From Pseudescherichia sp032055545 (GTDB lineage: Bacteria > Pseudomonadota > Gammaproteobacteria > Enterobacterales > Enterobacteriaceae), in the NCBI GenBank assembly GCA_032055545.1, contig DAMBQR010000005.1:57168-121167 (forward strand): a DNA stretch of 64,000 nt, written 5' to 3'. A program made the translations under genes and the position numbers. Numbering within the stretch: the stretch's first letter is position 1; each line of letters opens with the position of its first letter. Positions 17,168 to 26,179 of the stretch are shown one piece after another. The notes beneath the pieces are model-generated. The model ran no database searches. It was not told the DNA's origin and saw only the letters and a list, made by a program, of their open reading frames with translations.

Positions 17168-18238
17168 ATGCGTGTTGCCGATTTTTCCTTTGAACTACCT
17201 GAATCCCTGATTGCCCACTATCCGCAGCCTGAGCGTAGCAGCTGTCGTTTGCTGTCGCTTGACGGGCCGACGGGGGCATTGACGCATGGTACTTTCACCG
17301 ATCTGCTCGATAAGCTCAACCCGGGCGATCTGCTGGTGTTTAACAATACCCGCGTCATCCCGGCACGCCTGTTTGGCCGTAAAGCCAGCGGCGGCAAGAT
17401 TGAAGTGCTGGTCGAACGCATGCTCGATGATAAACGTATTCTGGCACATATTCGCGCCTCTAAAGCGCCGAAGCCAGGGGCTGAGCTGCTGCTGGGTGAC
17501 GATGAGAGCATCCAGGCCACTATGGTGGCGCGTCACGATGCGCTGTTTGAGGTGGAGTTTAACGATGCGCGTCCGGTGCTGGATATTCTCAACGCCATCG
17601 GCCATATGCCACTGCCGCCCTACATCGACCGTCCGGATGAAGACGCCGACCGCGAACTTTATCAGACCGTCTACAGTGAAAAGCCGGGCGCGGTAGCTGC
17701 TCCGACGGCGGGTCTGCACTTCGACGAGCCGCTGCTGGCCGCGCTGCGTGAGAAGGGCATCGAGCAGGCCTTTGTCACCCTCCACGTGGGCGCAGGTACC
17801 TTCCAGCCGGTGCGCGTTGACAGCATTGCAGACCACATCATGCACTCCGAATATGCCGAAGTGCCGCAGGAGGTGGTTGACGCCGTGCTGGCAGCGAAAG
17901 CGCGCGGCAACCGGGTGATAGCGGTAGGCACCACCTCCGTACGCTCGCTGGAGAGCGCGGCCCAGGCGGCAACAAGCGATCTCATCGAACCCTTCTTTGG
18001 TGATACGCAGATCTTTATCTACCCGGGCTATCAGTACAAGGTGATCGACGCGCTGGTGACGAACTTCCACCTGCCGGAATCAACGCTGATTATGCTGGTG
18101 TCGGCGTTTGCCGGTTATCAGCATACGATGAACGCCTATCACGCTGCTGTAGAAGAGAAATATCGCTTTTTTAGCTACGGGGATGCGATGTTTATCACGT
18201 ACAATCCTTCCGCTATTCATGAGCGTGTCGGGGAATAA
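17168..18238 (+). CDS. queA: QueA, SAM:tRNA ribosyltransferase-isomerase
   Basis: Transfers and isomerises the ribosyl group of S-adenosylmethionine onto preQ1 in tRNA, giving epoxyqueuosine. The 356 residues are the usual length. The protein starts MRVADFSFELPESLIAHYP and has the conserved LLVFNNTRVIPAR and PTAGLHF segments. It is the first gene of the queA-tgt-yajC-secD-secF cluster, a conserved grouping in Enterobacteriaceae that mixes tRNA modification and protein export. tgt begins 53 bases later. Confidence 0.98.
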   Translation: MRVADFSFELPESLIAHYPQPERSSCRLLSLDGPTGALTHGTFTDLLDKLNPGDLLVFNNTRVIPARLFGRKASGGKIEVLVERMLDDKRILAHIRASKAPKPGAELLLGDDESIQATMVARHDALFEVEFNDARPVLDILNAIGHMPLPPYIDRPDEDADRELYQTVYSEKPGAVAAPTAGLHFDEPLLAALREKGIEQAFVTLHVGAGTFQPVRVDSIADHIMHSEYAEVPQEVVDAVLAAKARGNRVIAVGTTSVRSLESAAQAATSDLIEPFFGDTQIFIYPGYQYKVIDALVTNFHLPESTLIMLVSAFAGYQHTMNAYHAAVEEKYRFFSYGDAMFITYNPSAIHERVGE

Positions 18239-18291
18239 GTCCGCGACACCGGTTTAAACGTCAGACTGTTTTTCTGATGCTGGAGAGTTAA

Positions 18292-19356
18292 GTGAAATTT
18301 GAACTTGATACCACCGACGGTCGCGCGCGTCGCGGCCGCCTGGTGTTCGATCGTGGCGTTGTTGAGACGCCTGCTTTTATGCCCGTGGGAACCTACGGCA
18401 CGGTAAAAGGGATGACCCCGGAAGAGGTTGAAGCCACCGGTGCGCAGATCATCCTCGGTAATACCTTCCACCTCTGGCTGCGTCCTGGCCAGGAGATCAT
18501 GAAGCTGCACGGCGATCTACATGACTTTATGCAGTGGAAAGGGCCGATTCTCACCGACTCCGGCGGTTTCCAGGTCTTTAGCCTCGGCGATATCCGTAAA
18601 ATCACCGAAGCGGGAGTGCACTTCCGCAACCCGATCAACGGCGATCCGATCTTCCTCGATCCGGAAAAATCGATGGAGATCCAGTACGATCTCGGATCCG
18701 ACATCGTGATGATCTTCGACGAGTGCACGCCGTATCCCGCTGACTGGGACTACGCTAAACGCTCAATGGAGATGTCCCTGCGCTGGGCGCAGCGCAGCCG
18801 CGATCGCTTTGACTCGCTGGAGAACAAAAACGCGCTGTTCGGCATCATTCAGGGCAGCGTTTACGAAGATTTACGCGATATCTCCGTTAAGGGTCTGGTA
18901 GAGATTGGCTTTGATGGCTACGCTGTCGGCGGTTTGGCTGTCGGTGAGCCGAAGGAAGATATGCACCGTATTCTGGAGCATGTCTGCCCGCAGATCCCGG
19001 CGGATAAACCGCGTTACCTGATGGGCGTGGGGAAACCGGAAGATCTGGTCGAGGGCGTACGTCGCGGCATCGATATGTTTGACTGCGTCATGCCAACGCG
19101 TAACGCGCGTAACGGTCACCTGTTTGTGACCGAGGGCGTAGTAAAAATCCGCAATGCGAAGCATAAAAGCGACACATCGCCGCTGGATCCCGAGTGCGAT
19201 TGCTATACGTGTCGCAATTATTCACGTGCTTACTTGCATCATCTTGACCGTTGCAACGAAATATTGGGCGCGCGCCTCAATACCATTCATAACCTGCGTC
19301 ACTATCAGCGCTTAATGGCTGGTTTACGTAAGGCTATCGAAGAGGGTAAATTAGAG
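18292..19356 (+). CDS. tgt: Tgt, tRNA-guanine transglycosylase (3' end lost in gap)
   Basis: Exchanges guanine 34 for preQ1 in tRNAs with GUN anticodons. It starts at GTG (MKFELDTTDGRARRG) after GGAGAG, as in E. coli. Visible residues 1-355 include the DSGGFQVFSLG substrate motif, the active-site MPTRNARNG region and the zinc ligands in CDCYTCRNYSRAYLHHL. After KAIEEGKLE the sequence runs into N at 19357. About 20 residues and the stop codon, judged from the 375-residue E. coli protein, are therefore not seen. This is an assembly gap, not evidence of a broken gene. Confidence 0.97.
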
Positions 19357-19644
19357 NNNNNNNNNNNNNNNNNNNNNNNNNNNNNNNNNNNNNNNNNNNN
19401 NNNNNNNNNNNNNNNNNNNNNNNNNNNNNNNNNNNNNNNNNNNNNNNNNNNNNNNNNNNNNNNNNNNNNNNNNNNNNNNNNNNNNNNNNNNNNNNNNNNN
19501 NNNNNNNNNNNNNNNNNNNNNNNNNNNNNNNNNNNNNNNNNNNNNNNNNNNNNNNNNNNNNNNNNNNNNNNNNNNNNNNNNNNNNNNNNNNNNNNNNNNN
19601 NNNNNNNNNNNNNNNNNNNNNNNNNNNNNNNNNNNNNNNNNNNN
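19357..19644. other. Assembly gap (288 N)
   Basis: Run of undefined bases between tgt and secD. Judged by the E. coli arrangement it should hold the last 21 codons of tgt (63 bases), a spacer of about 22 and about 282 bases of yajC. That is roughly 367 bases, more than the 288 shown, so the N count is probably not a true length. Confidence 0.99.
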
Positions 19645-19645
19645 A

Positions 19646-19696
19646 CGTGACTTCGTAGCTGCCGTTCTGCCGAAAGGCACCATGAAGGCGCTGTAA
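19646..19696 (+). CDS. yajC: YajC, Sec translocon accessory protein (3' fragment)
   Basis: Only the last 16 codons and the stop are visible after the gap. They read RDFVAAVLPKGTMKAL, the C-terminus of E. coli YajC (110 residues, one membrane helix, part of the SecDF-YajC complex). The position, 27 bases before secD, is as expected. The rest, including the start, is in the N run. Confidence 0.9.
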   Translation, partial: RDFVAAVLPKGTMKAL

Positions 19697-19723
19697 TCTA
19701 CTGTTTTCCCAAAGGGAACTGCC

Positions 19724-21571
19724 GTGTTAAACCGTTATCCTTTGTGGAAGTACATTATGCTGGTCGTCGTCATTGTCGTCGGCCTGCTTTACGCACTTCC
19801 CAACCTCTATGGTGAGGATCCGGCTGTTCAAATCACTGGCGCGCGCGGCGTCGCCGCCAGTGAGCAAACGCTGATCCAGGTCCAGAACACTTTACAAGAA
19901 CAAAAAATCACCGCTAAGTCTGTCGCTCTGGAAGAGGGCGCGATCCTTGCCCGCTTTGACTCCACCGATACGCAGCTGCGCGCCCGTGAGGCGATGATGA
20001 GCGTATTGGGCGATAAGTACGTTGTGGCGCTGAACCTTGCTCCGGCCACCCCGCGCTGGCTCTCCATGCTCAAAGCGGAGCCGATGAAGCTCGGCCTCGA
20101 CCTGCGTGGCGGCGTGCACTTCCTGATGGAAGTGGATATGGACACCGCGCTGGGCAAGCTCCAGGAGCAGAACATGGACAGCCTGCGCAGCGATCTGCGC
20201 GAGAAGGGCATTGCCTACACCAACGTGCGTAAAGAAGATAACTACGGCATGAGCATCGTGTTCCGCGACAGCGCAGCACGTGACGACGCCATCACTTATC
20301 TGACCCCACGCCACCGCGATCTGGTTATCAACACCCAGGGCGGCAACGCGCTGCGTGCGGTGATGACCGACGCTCGTCTGAGCGAAGCCCGCGAGTACGC
20401 GGTACAGCAGAACATCAACATTCTGCGTAACCGTGTTAACCAGCTGGGCGTTGCTGAGCCGCTGGTGCAGCGCCAGGGCGCTGACCGTATTGTCGTCGAG
20501 CTGCCGGGTATCCAGGACACCGCGCGCGCGAAAGAGATTCTGGGCGCGACCGCCACGCTGGAGTTCCGTCTGGTTAACAGCAACGTGGACAGCTCCGCAG
20601 CCGCCTCAGGCCGCGTGCCGGGTGATTCGGAAGTGAAGCAGATGCGCGAAGGGCAGCCGGTTGTGCTGTACAAACGCGTTATTCTGACCGGGGATCACAT
20701 CACCGACTCCACCTCCAGCCAGGATGAGTACAACCAGCCGCAGGTTAACATCTCCCTCGACAGCGCCGGTGGTAACATCATGTCTAACTTCACTAAGGAC
20801 AACATCGGCAAGCCGATGGCGACCCTGTTCGTGGAGTACAAGGACAGCGGCAAGAAAGATGCTAACGGCCGCGCCGTGCTGGTGAAGCAGGAAGAGGTGA
20901 TTAACATCGCCAACATCCAGTCTCGCCTCGGCAACAGCTTCCGCATCACCGGCATCAACAACCCGAACGAAGCGCGTCAGCTCTCGCTGCTGCTGCGTGC
21001 GGGCGCGCTGATTGCCCCAATCCAGATCGTTGAAGAGCGTACCATCGGCCCAACCCTTGGGATGCAGAACATTCAGCAGGGTCTGGAAGCCTGTCTGGCG
21101 GGTCTCGCTGCCTCCATCATCTTTATGGTCTTCTTCTATAAAAAGTTTGGTCTGATCGCCACCTCGGCGCTCATTGCTAACCTGGTGCTGATCGTCGGCG
21201 TGATGTCTCTGCTGCCGGGGGCTACCCTGACCATGCCGGGGATCGCGGGGATCGTCTTAACCCTTGCGGTTGCGGTGGATGCGAACGTACTGATTAACGA
21301 GCGTATCAAAGAAGAGTTGAGCAACGGCCGTTCGGTACAGCAGGCGATTGACGAAGGTTACAAAGGCGCGTTTAGCTCCATCTTTGATGCCAACGTCACG
21401 ACGCTTATCAAGGTCATCATCCTGTATGCCGTAGGCACCGGGGCAATTAAAGGCTTTGCGATTACTACCGGTATCGGTGTGGCGACGTCAATGTTTACCG
21501 CCATTGTCGGTACACGTGCCATCGTAAACCTGTTGTACGGCGGCAAACGCATCAACAAGCTGTCTATCTGA
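19724..21571 (+). CDS. secD: SecD, protein-export membrane protein
   Basis: RND-superfamily subunit that uses the proton motive force to help pull proteins through SecYEG. GTG start after AAAGGGAACT; 615 residues, the E. coli length. There is one membrane helix at about 9-28, a large periplasmic head (P1) to about 450 and five helices in the C-terminal part. The conserved membrane D519 is in VAVDANVLINERIKEEL. secF follows 10 bases after the stop. Confidence 0.98.
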   Translation: MLNRYPLWKYIMLVVVIVVGLLYALPNLYGEDPAVQITGARGVAASEQTLIQVQNTLQEQKITAKSVALEEGAILARFDSTDTQLRAREAMMSVLGDKYVVALNLAPATPRWLSMLKAEPMKLGLDLRGGVHFLMEVDMDTALGKLQEQNMDSLRSDLREKGIAYTNVRKEDNYGMSIVFRDSAARDDAITYLTPRHRDLVINTQGGNALRAVMTDARLSEAREYAVQQNINILRNRVNQLGVAEPLVQRQGADRIVVELPGIQDTARAKEILGATATLEFRLVNSNVDSSAAASGRVPGDSEVKQMREGQPVVLYKRVILTGDHITDSTSSQDEYNQPQVNISLDSAGGNIMSNFTKDNIGKPMATLFVEYKDSGKKDANGRAVLVKQEEVINIANIQSRLGNSFRITGINNPNEARQLSLLLRAGALIAPIQIVEERTIGPTLGMQNIQQGLEACLAGLAASIIFMVFFYKKFGLIATSALIANLVLIVGVMSLLPGATLTMPGIAGIVLTLAVAVDANVLINERIKEELSNGRSVQQAIDEGYKGAFSSIFDANVTTLIKVIILYAVGTGAIKGFAITTGIGVATSMFTAIVGTRAIVNLLYGGKRINKLSI

Positions 21572-21581
21572 GGAGTGCGTT

Positions 21582-22553
21582 GTGGCACAGGAATATAGTG
21601 TTGAACAATTGAACCACGGGCGTAAGGTCTATGACTTTATGCGCTGGGATTACTGGGCTTTCGGTATCTCCGGGTTTCTGCTGATCCTGTCGATTATCAT
21701 CATCGGCGTGCGCGGCTTTAACTGGGGTCTCGACTTCACCGGCGGTACGGTCATTGAAATCTCGCTGGAAAAACCGGCCGATATGGACATGATGCGTGAT
21801 GCGCTGCAGAAAGCAGGTTTTGAAGATCCGCTCCTGCAGAACTTCGGCAGCAGCCGTGACATTATGGTACGTATGCCGCCAGCCGAAGGGGCCACCGGTG
21901 GCCAGGCGCTGGGCAGCAAAGTGGTGAGCGTCATCAATGAGGCCACCAGCCAAAACGCGGCGGTAAAACGCATCGAGTTCGTGGGACCAAGCGTCGGTGC
22001 CGATCTGGCACAGAATGGTGCGATGGCGCTGCTGGTGGCGCTGATCTCCATCCTCGTCTACGTGGGCTTCCGCTTCGAGTGGCGCCTGGCGGCCGGGGTG
22101 GTTATCTCCCTGGCGCATGACGTGATCATCACCATGGGCGTGCTGTCGCTGTTCCATATTGAGATTGACCTGACCATCGTGGCATCGCTGATGTCGGTTA
22201 TCGGTTACTCGCTGAACGACAGCATCGTGGTTTCCGACCGTATTCGTGAGAACTTCCGCAAAATCCGTCGCGGTACGCCTTACGAGATCTTTAACGTGTC
22301 GTTGACCCAGACGCTGCACCGCACCTTGATCACCTCAGGCACCACTTTAGTCGTGATCCTGATGCTCTACCTCTTCGGTGGCGCAATGCTGCAGGGCTTC
22401 TCGCTGACCATGCTGATCGGTGTATCCATCGGTACGGCATCGTCCATCTACGTGGCCTCGGCGCTGGCGCTGAAGCTCGGGATGAAGCGTGAGCATCTGC
22501 TGCAGCAGAAGGTAGAGAAAGAGGGGGCGGATCAGCCGTCCATTCTGCCGTAA
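21582..22553 (+). CDS. secF: SecF, protein-export membrane protein
   Basis: Partner of SecD, 323 residues as in E. coli, GTG start after GAGGAG. One N-terminal helix, a periplasmic loop and five further helices. The conserved functional Asp, D213, is in SLNDSIVVSDRI. Last gene of the queA-tgt-yajC-secD-secF unit, closed by a strong terminator. Confidence 0.98.
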   Translation: MAQEYSVEQLNHGRKVYDFMRWDYWAFGISGFLLILSIIIIGVRGFNWGLDFTGGTVIEISLEKPADMDMMRDALQKAGFEDPLLQNFGSSRDIMVRMPPAEGATGGQALGSKVVSVINEATSQNAAVKRIEFVGPSVGADLAQNGAMALLVALISILVYVGFRFEWRLAAGVVISLAHDVIITMGVLSLFHIEIDLTIVASLMSVIGYSLNDSIVVSDRIRENFRKIRRGTPYEIFNVSLTQTLHRTLITSGTTLVVILMLYLFGGAMLQGFSLTMLIGVSIGTASSIYVASALALKLGMKREHLLQQKVEKEGADQPSILP

Positions 22554-22578
22554 GATATCGTCTTTCGCGTTATCGAAG

Positions 22579-22606
22579 TCCCGGTCAACTGACCGGGATT
22601 TTTTTT
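22579..22606 (+). terminator. Terminator after secF
   Basis: Nine-base perfect stem TCCCGGTCA / TGACCGGGA (22579-22587, 22590-22598) followed by eight T residues. Confidence 0.92.
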
Positions 22607-22610
22607 GCCC

Positions 22611-22648
22611 ACTCCTGACAAACACTCCTGACAGTATGCTGTCAGGAG
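22611..22648. promoter_or_regulatory. Repeated operator-like site ahead of the VOC/YafY cassette
   Basis: A perfect 20-base palindrome, CTCCTGACAG and CTGTCAGGAG around TATG, covers 22625-22648. One arm is repeated 13 bases upstream: ACTCCTGACA at 22611 and again at 22624. The spacing of just over one helical turn suggests cooperative regulator binding, plausibly by the YafY-type protein encoded downstream. TATG(CT) in the centre could be part of the -10 box, which would make it a repressor site. These roles are inference. Confidence 0.6.
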
Positions 22649-22695
22649 CCCTGTCGTAAACTCTTTCCGAACCCAAACAACAGGCAGGAGGACGT

Positions 22696-23061
22696 ATGAA
22701 AAGCGTAATTAACTGGTTTGAGATCCCGGTCGCTGATATGGATCGCGCCATTAAATTTTATGAGCCAGTGATGCAGGTTGCGCTCAAACGAGAGAAAATG
22801 GATGTCGCAGAGCTGGCTATTTTCCCGCATGAAGAGTCGGCAACCGGCGGCGCGCTGGCTAAGTTTGACGGTATTATACCCTCGCAGCAGGGCGCTATTA
22901 TTTACCTGCATAGTGACAGTCTGGCGGCCACGCTCGACAGAATCGCCTCGGCGGGCGGTGAGTGTGTATTTGGCCCGCTGGAGCTGCCAAACGGTATTGG
23001 TACTATCGCCCTGTTTACCGACAGCGAAGGTAATCGTGTCGGCCTCCATCAACCCGTTTAA
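22696..23061 (+). CDS. VOC-superfamily (glyoxalase-like) protein
   Basis: Small protein of 121 residues with the vicinal oxygen chelate pattern. It opens with INWFEIPVADMDRAIKFYE (strand then helix) and closes with GTIALFTDSEGNRVGLHQP, the two ends of a glyoxalase/bleomycin-resistance domain. The substrate cannot be told from sequence. A strong AGGAGGA precedes the ATG. It is followed after 14 bases by a YafY-type regulator, so the two are likely an operon under the palindromic site upstream. E. coli K-12 carries yajD between secF and tsx instead. Confidence 0.85.
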   Translation: MKSVINWFEIPVADMDRAIKFYEPVMQVALKREKMDVAELAIFPHEESATGGALAKFDGIIPSQQGAIIYLHSDSLAATLDRIASAGGECVFGPLELPNGIGTIALFTDSEGNRVGLHQPV

Positions 23062-23075
23062 GAGCTGAGAAGAAC

Positions 23076-23756
23076 ATGACCCGACGCGCTGACCGTTTAT
23101 TTCAGATTGTGCAAATCCTGCGAGGAAGACGTCTGACAACGGCAGCGCATCTGGCGGACAGGCTGGCTGTATCCGAGCGCACGGTTTACCGCGATATCCG
23201 CGACCTGTCGCTTTCTGGCGTGCCGGTAGAGGGCGAGGCGGGAAGTGGATACCGGTTGATGTCAGGATTTGACCTGCCGCCGTTAATGCTGACCAACAAA
23301 GAGTCCGAGGCGCTGATGGTAGCGATTCGCCTGCTCAAAACCTGGGGCGGTGAGTCGTTATCTCGCGAGCTGGAATCGGCTCAGGAGAAGGTACTGGCTA
23401 TCCTGCCGGAGGAGAGCAGACGCAAGGCAGAGCAGACGCGTATCTATGCGCCGGATATTGCGCTTCAGCCCCATTCGCGCAGTGGCTTTGATGTGATCCA
23501 TCAGGCTATTTCTACTCAGCGCGTGCTGGCGCTACATTATCGTGATGAGGCAGGGCAGCTCTCCTGCCGTGAGGTGCAGCCGCTTGGGCTGTTCTTCTGG
23601 GGGGAGCACTGGCTGCTGGCTGCGTGGTGCGAACGTCGCGATGACTACCGCTGTTTCCGGCTCGACAGGTGTCTTAACATTGCGTTGATGGAGAGACGAT
23701 TTAGCGAAAGTACGGACAGATCGCTGGCGGATTTTTTGCGAAAAGTGAAGCAGTAA
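23076..23756 (+). CDS. YafY-family HTH/WYL transcriptional regulator
   Basis: Protein of 226 residues. The N-terminal winged helix-turn-helix of the DeoR-like HTH_11 type is at about residues 5-60 (RADRLFQIVQILRGRRLTTAAHLADRL then SERTVYRDIRDL). A WYL-type ligand domain starts near residue 140, with YRDEAGQLSCREVQPLGLFFWGEHWLLAAWC. WYL domains sense small ligands or nucleic acids. It probably regulates its own operon with the VOC protein. Start ATG 23076 follows GAGAAG. REP units follow the stop. Confidence 0.88.
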   Translation: MTRRADRLFQIVQILRGRRLTTAAHLADRLAVSERTVYRDIRDLSLSGVPVEGEAGSGYRLMSGFDLPPLMLTNKESEALMVAIRLLKTWGGESLSRELESAQEKVLAILPEESRRKAEQTRIYAPDIALQPHSRSGFDVIHQAISTQRVLALHYRDEAGQLSCREVQPLGLFFWGEHWLLAAWCERRDDYRCFRLDRCLNIALMERRFSESTDRSLADFLRKVKQ

Positions 23757-23759
23757 CAA

Positions 23760-23832
23760 GCCGGGTGGCGGCTTCGCCTTACCCGGCCTACATTCGGATC
23801 CCAGGCCCGGTAAGCGCAGTGCCACCGGGCGG
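23760..23832. repeat. REP pair (BIME) between the YafY gene and tsx
   Basis: Two inverted GC-rich units, 23760-23787 (GCCGGGTGG ... TTACCCGGC) and 23803-23832 (AGGCCCGGTAAG ... CCACCGGGC), between convergent genes. Confidence 0.78.
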
Positions 23833-23843
23833 ATCCGTACAGG

Positions 23844-24728
23844 TTAGAAGTTGTAACCTGCCACCAGGTAACCACCCCAGCCGGTAGAGCGGACGTTGAA
23901 GTTGCCGCTGCCGAAGTTCAGGCTGGCATCGTCGTTCCACTGGCCACCGTTGTGCCAGTAACGCGCCACCACCGAGTAGTGCCAGTGATCGTAGCTCAGG
24001 GCCAGAATGTGGCTGGAGGCGATAGAGTCGTTGGTACGCGCCTGCATACCGTTCTGATCGCGGAAATCTTTGTCGCCCAGCTCAGAGCCCCAGTCAAAGT
24101 TGGTGAAGCCGATATAGCTCAGCTGGCCGCCCCACAGCTGGGTGATCGGCACAAAGTATTTCACCTTGAAGCGGTAGCCATCCCACTCGTTCTCGTTCGC
24201 CGCTTCGTAGTTCTGCCACTGGTATTTGGCATAGACGTTCAGAGAGAGGCTCATCGGCAGGCCGGTGTCGATATCCGTACCCAGACCCATGTACCAGGTG
24301 CTCTGACGACCGGCTTTGTTACGGCCCATGTCGTAGATGTAGTTGTTCGCGAAGTACCACTCTTTAAACGGACCAAACGCCAGGCTGGTATCGGTCAGCT
24401 TGTCGATAGAGAAGCGCGGCTCAATCTCCATAAACAGCGGGGAGCCGTGGTTCCAGATACCCTTCGCGGTGCTGTTGCCGCCGAAGAAGACCGGCGCATC
24501 CATGTAGCCATAGAAGTCAAACCAATCTTTCTTGGCGAACGCTTCGTACTCCAGGTAGGTATCGTTACGGATAGTGGGTCCGAAACGGGTATGGTAGCTG
24601 CCTACCACGTTAACGCTCTGATGCCACCAGTCGGAGACGAATTCGCTGTTGCTGGTTTCAGCCGCATTGACGGCGAAGGCGGAGGAGAGCGCGAGTGCCG
24701 CACCGGCGACGAGTAATGTTTTTTTCAT
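23844..24728 (-). CDS. tsx: Tsx, nucleoside-specific outer-membrane channel
   Basis: Beta-barrel porin for nucleosides and deoxynucleosides, also a known phage and colicin K receptor in E. coli. The 294 residues equal the E. coli length. A signal peptide ends at VNA (residues 20-22). The mature part alternates hydrophobic and polar residues with many aromatics and ends in Phe (VAGYNF), the outer-membrane insertion signal. It has its own promoter region upstream. Confidence 0.97.
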   Translation of the reverse strand: MKKTLLVAGAALALSSAFAVNAAETSNSEFVSDWWHQSVNVVGSYHTRFGPTIRNDTYLEYEAFAKKDWFDFYGYMDAPVFFGGNSTAKGIWNHGSPLFMEIEPRFSIDKLTDTSLAFGPFKEWYFANNYIYDMGRNKAGRQSTWYMGLGTDIDTGLPMSLSLNVYAKYQWQNYEAANENEWDGYRFKVKYFVPITQLWGGQLSYIGFTNFDWGSELGDKDFRDQNGMQARTNDSIASSHILALSYDHWHYSVVARYWHNGGQWNDDASLNFGSGNFNVRSTGWGGYLVAGYNF

Positions 24729-25028
24729 ATTTATGCCACTGATTTAAGTCCCTGACGGGATAGAAAGAACGCTGTTGATGCTTTTCAAAATGTTTCGTAT
24801 TTCTGCGGGCCTATTATAAGTTTCCTTGCTCACAAAAATATGTGTTGTTTCACATATCCATCATCTACGTAATCGATTGCGTTCACGTTTGCGTAGATAA
24901 AACGGGGGGCGATTGTACTGGCAATCTGCAGTATTGCCAATATTTGAGTTTTGTAAGAGGCGGTAAAAAGGAGTGAGCGAGGCAAAAGGGCGGCGCTGCG
25001 CCCTGTCAGAAAGTAACGGAGTGTGACG
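24729..25028 (-). promoter_or_regulatory. tsx control region
   Basis: This 300-base AT-rich region holds no gene. On the minus strand a TATAAT -10 box lies at 24818-24813. A CRP-like site (TGTGAAACAACACA on the minus strand, around 24840-24854) lies about 30 bases upstream of it. Two copies of an ACGCAA-containing repeat near 24876-24896 resemble CytR half-sites. This agrees with the known CRP/CytR control of E. coli tsx, but the CytR part is a weak match. Confidence 0.5.
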
Positions 25029-25571
25029 CTACTGCATATTGGCTGGCTGAATATCGTGAATGCGGATAAAGCCAAGCTGCTCAGGGGTAATGCCGTTGAG
25101 CTGCAGCGGGACGTTAACGTCGCTCGGCGCGAGGGTGCTAGCCGGGGCGCTGATCAGTTGGTTCTGCACGTTAACTTCCTGATAGTTCTCCGTCGTACCC
25201 TGAATTTGTCCCCACTCAACCGTGCCGCTAAAGGCTGGCAGCGGCGTATTGGACTCGCCCTGAATAAGCAGCGTCAGGCGCGTTCCGCCTGCATTAGGAG
25301 CAATATCCTTCAGGGACATACGCAGCGTACCGAGCTGGCTCTTCAGCCGCGCCGGGGTATTGGCGCCCGGCAGCAGGTAGACGCCGCTTTCAGATTTAGC
25401 GTTCAGGCTGTTCTGCTGGGTGATTTTCACCGTCTCCTGGTTGAGCTTAGTCATCTCTTTATTGAGCGTGCTTACGCTCTGATGCAGTTGGCGCACCTCG
25501 CTCTGCTGGGCGCAGGCGCTAAGGGTAAACAGGCTCCCCAGCAGGGCGAGCTTCAGATAACGTCTTGTCAT
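25029..25571 (-). CDS. yajI: YajI, predicted lipoprotein
   Basis: Lipoprotein of 180 residues. The signal peptide has the lipobox L-S-A-C with lipidated Cys at 20, followed by AQQ, so outer-membrane sorting is likely. A short coiled-coil-like stretch (VRQLHQSVSTLNKEMTKLNQE) comes next, then a folded domain conserved in YajI (DUF3251). I start at 25571 (MTRRYLKLALLG, preceded by AAGGAAACC); a longer frame beginning at 25679 adds 36 non-conserved residues. Function unknown. Confidence 0.93.
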   Translation of the reverse strand: MTRRYLKLALLGSLFTLSACAQQSEVRQLHQSVSTLNKEMTKLNQETVKITQQNSLNAKSESGVYLLPGANTPARLKSQLGTLRMSLKDIAPNAGGTRLTLLIQGESNTPLPAFSGTVEWGQIQGTTENYQEVNVQNQLISAPASTLAPSDVNVPLQLNGITPEQLGFIRIHDIQPANMQ

Positions 25572-25664
25572 GATAACGGTTTCCTTAAACGTTTTACTGC
25601 CTGTAAGGGTAGATCGTTCGGACGTGCTTGCCATCGATCCTTTATCCCAAAAGTGCTGATGCCT

Positions 25665-25692
25665 TTGTTGTCGCGGCATATCAGGTTAAAAT
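25665..25692 (+). promoter_or_regulatory. Putative promoter of nrdR-ribD
   Basis: TTGTTG (25665-25670) and TAAAAT (25687-25692) with a 16-base spacer, about 34 bases before the nrdR start. Confidence 0.42.
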
Positions 25693-25725
25693 AGATTTCA
25701 GTGAATATTATCTTCAGGACGCCGT

Positions 25726-26175
25726 ATGCATTGCCCATTCTGTTTCGCCGTGGATACCAAAGTAATTGACTCTCGCCTGGTGGGCGAAGGCTCCTCCGTT
25801 CGTCGCCGCCGCCAGTGCCTGGTATGCAACGAGCGCTTTACAACCTTCGAAGTGGCCGAGCTGGTAATGCCGCGCGTGGTGAAGAGCAACGAAGTCCGCG
25901 AGCCGTTCAACGAAGACAAATTACGCAGCGGCATGCTCAAAGCGCTGGAGAAACGCCCGGTCAGCGCTGACGACGTCGAGATGGCCCTCAACCATATCAA
26001 ATCCCAGCTGCGGGCCACCGGTGAACGCGAGATCCCCAGCAAGATGATTGGCAACCTGGTGATGGAGCAGCTCAAGAAGCTCGATAAAGTGGCCTATATC
26101 CGCTTTGCCTCCGTCTACCGCAGCTTTGAAGATATCCGCGAATTTGGCGAAGAGATCGCCCGCTTACAGGACTAG
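25726..26175 (+). CDS. nrdR: NrdR, repressor of ribonucleotide reductase genes
   Basis: Zn-ribbon and ATP-cone regulator of 149 residues that represses nrd operons according to (d)ATP binding. Zinc ligands C3, C6, C31 and C34 are all present, followed by the ATP-cone (about 46-136) with VVKSNEVREPFNEDKL. The start ATG gives MHCPFC, the invariant family N-terminus. First gene of the nrdR-ribD-ribH-nusB-thiL-pgpA group; ribD starts four bases after its stop. Confidence 0.98.
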   Translation: MHCPFCFAVDTKVIDSRLVGEGSSVRRRRQCLVCNERFTTFEVAELVMPRVVKSNEVREPFNEDKLRSGMLKALEKRPVSADDVEMALNHIKSQLRATGEREIPSKMIGNLVMEQLKKLDKVAYIRFASVYRSFEDIREFGEEIARLQD

Positions 26176-26179
26176 GCTC

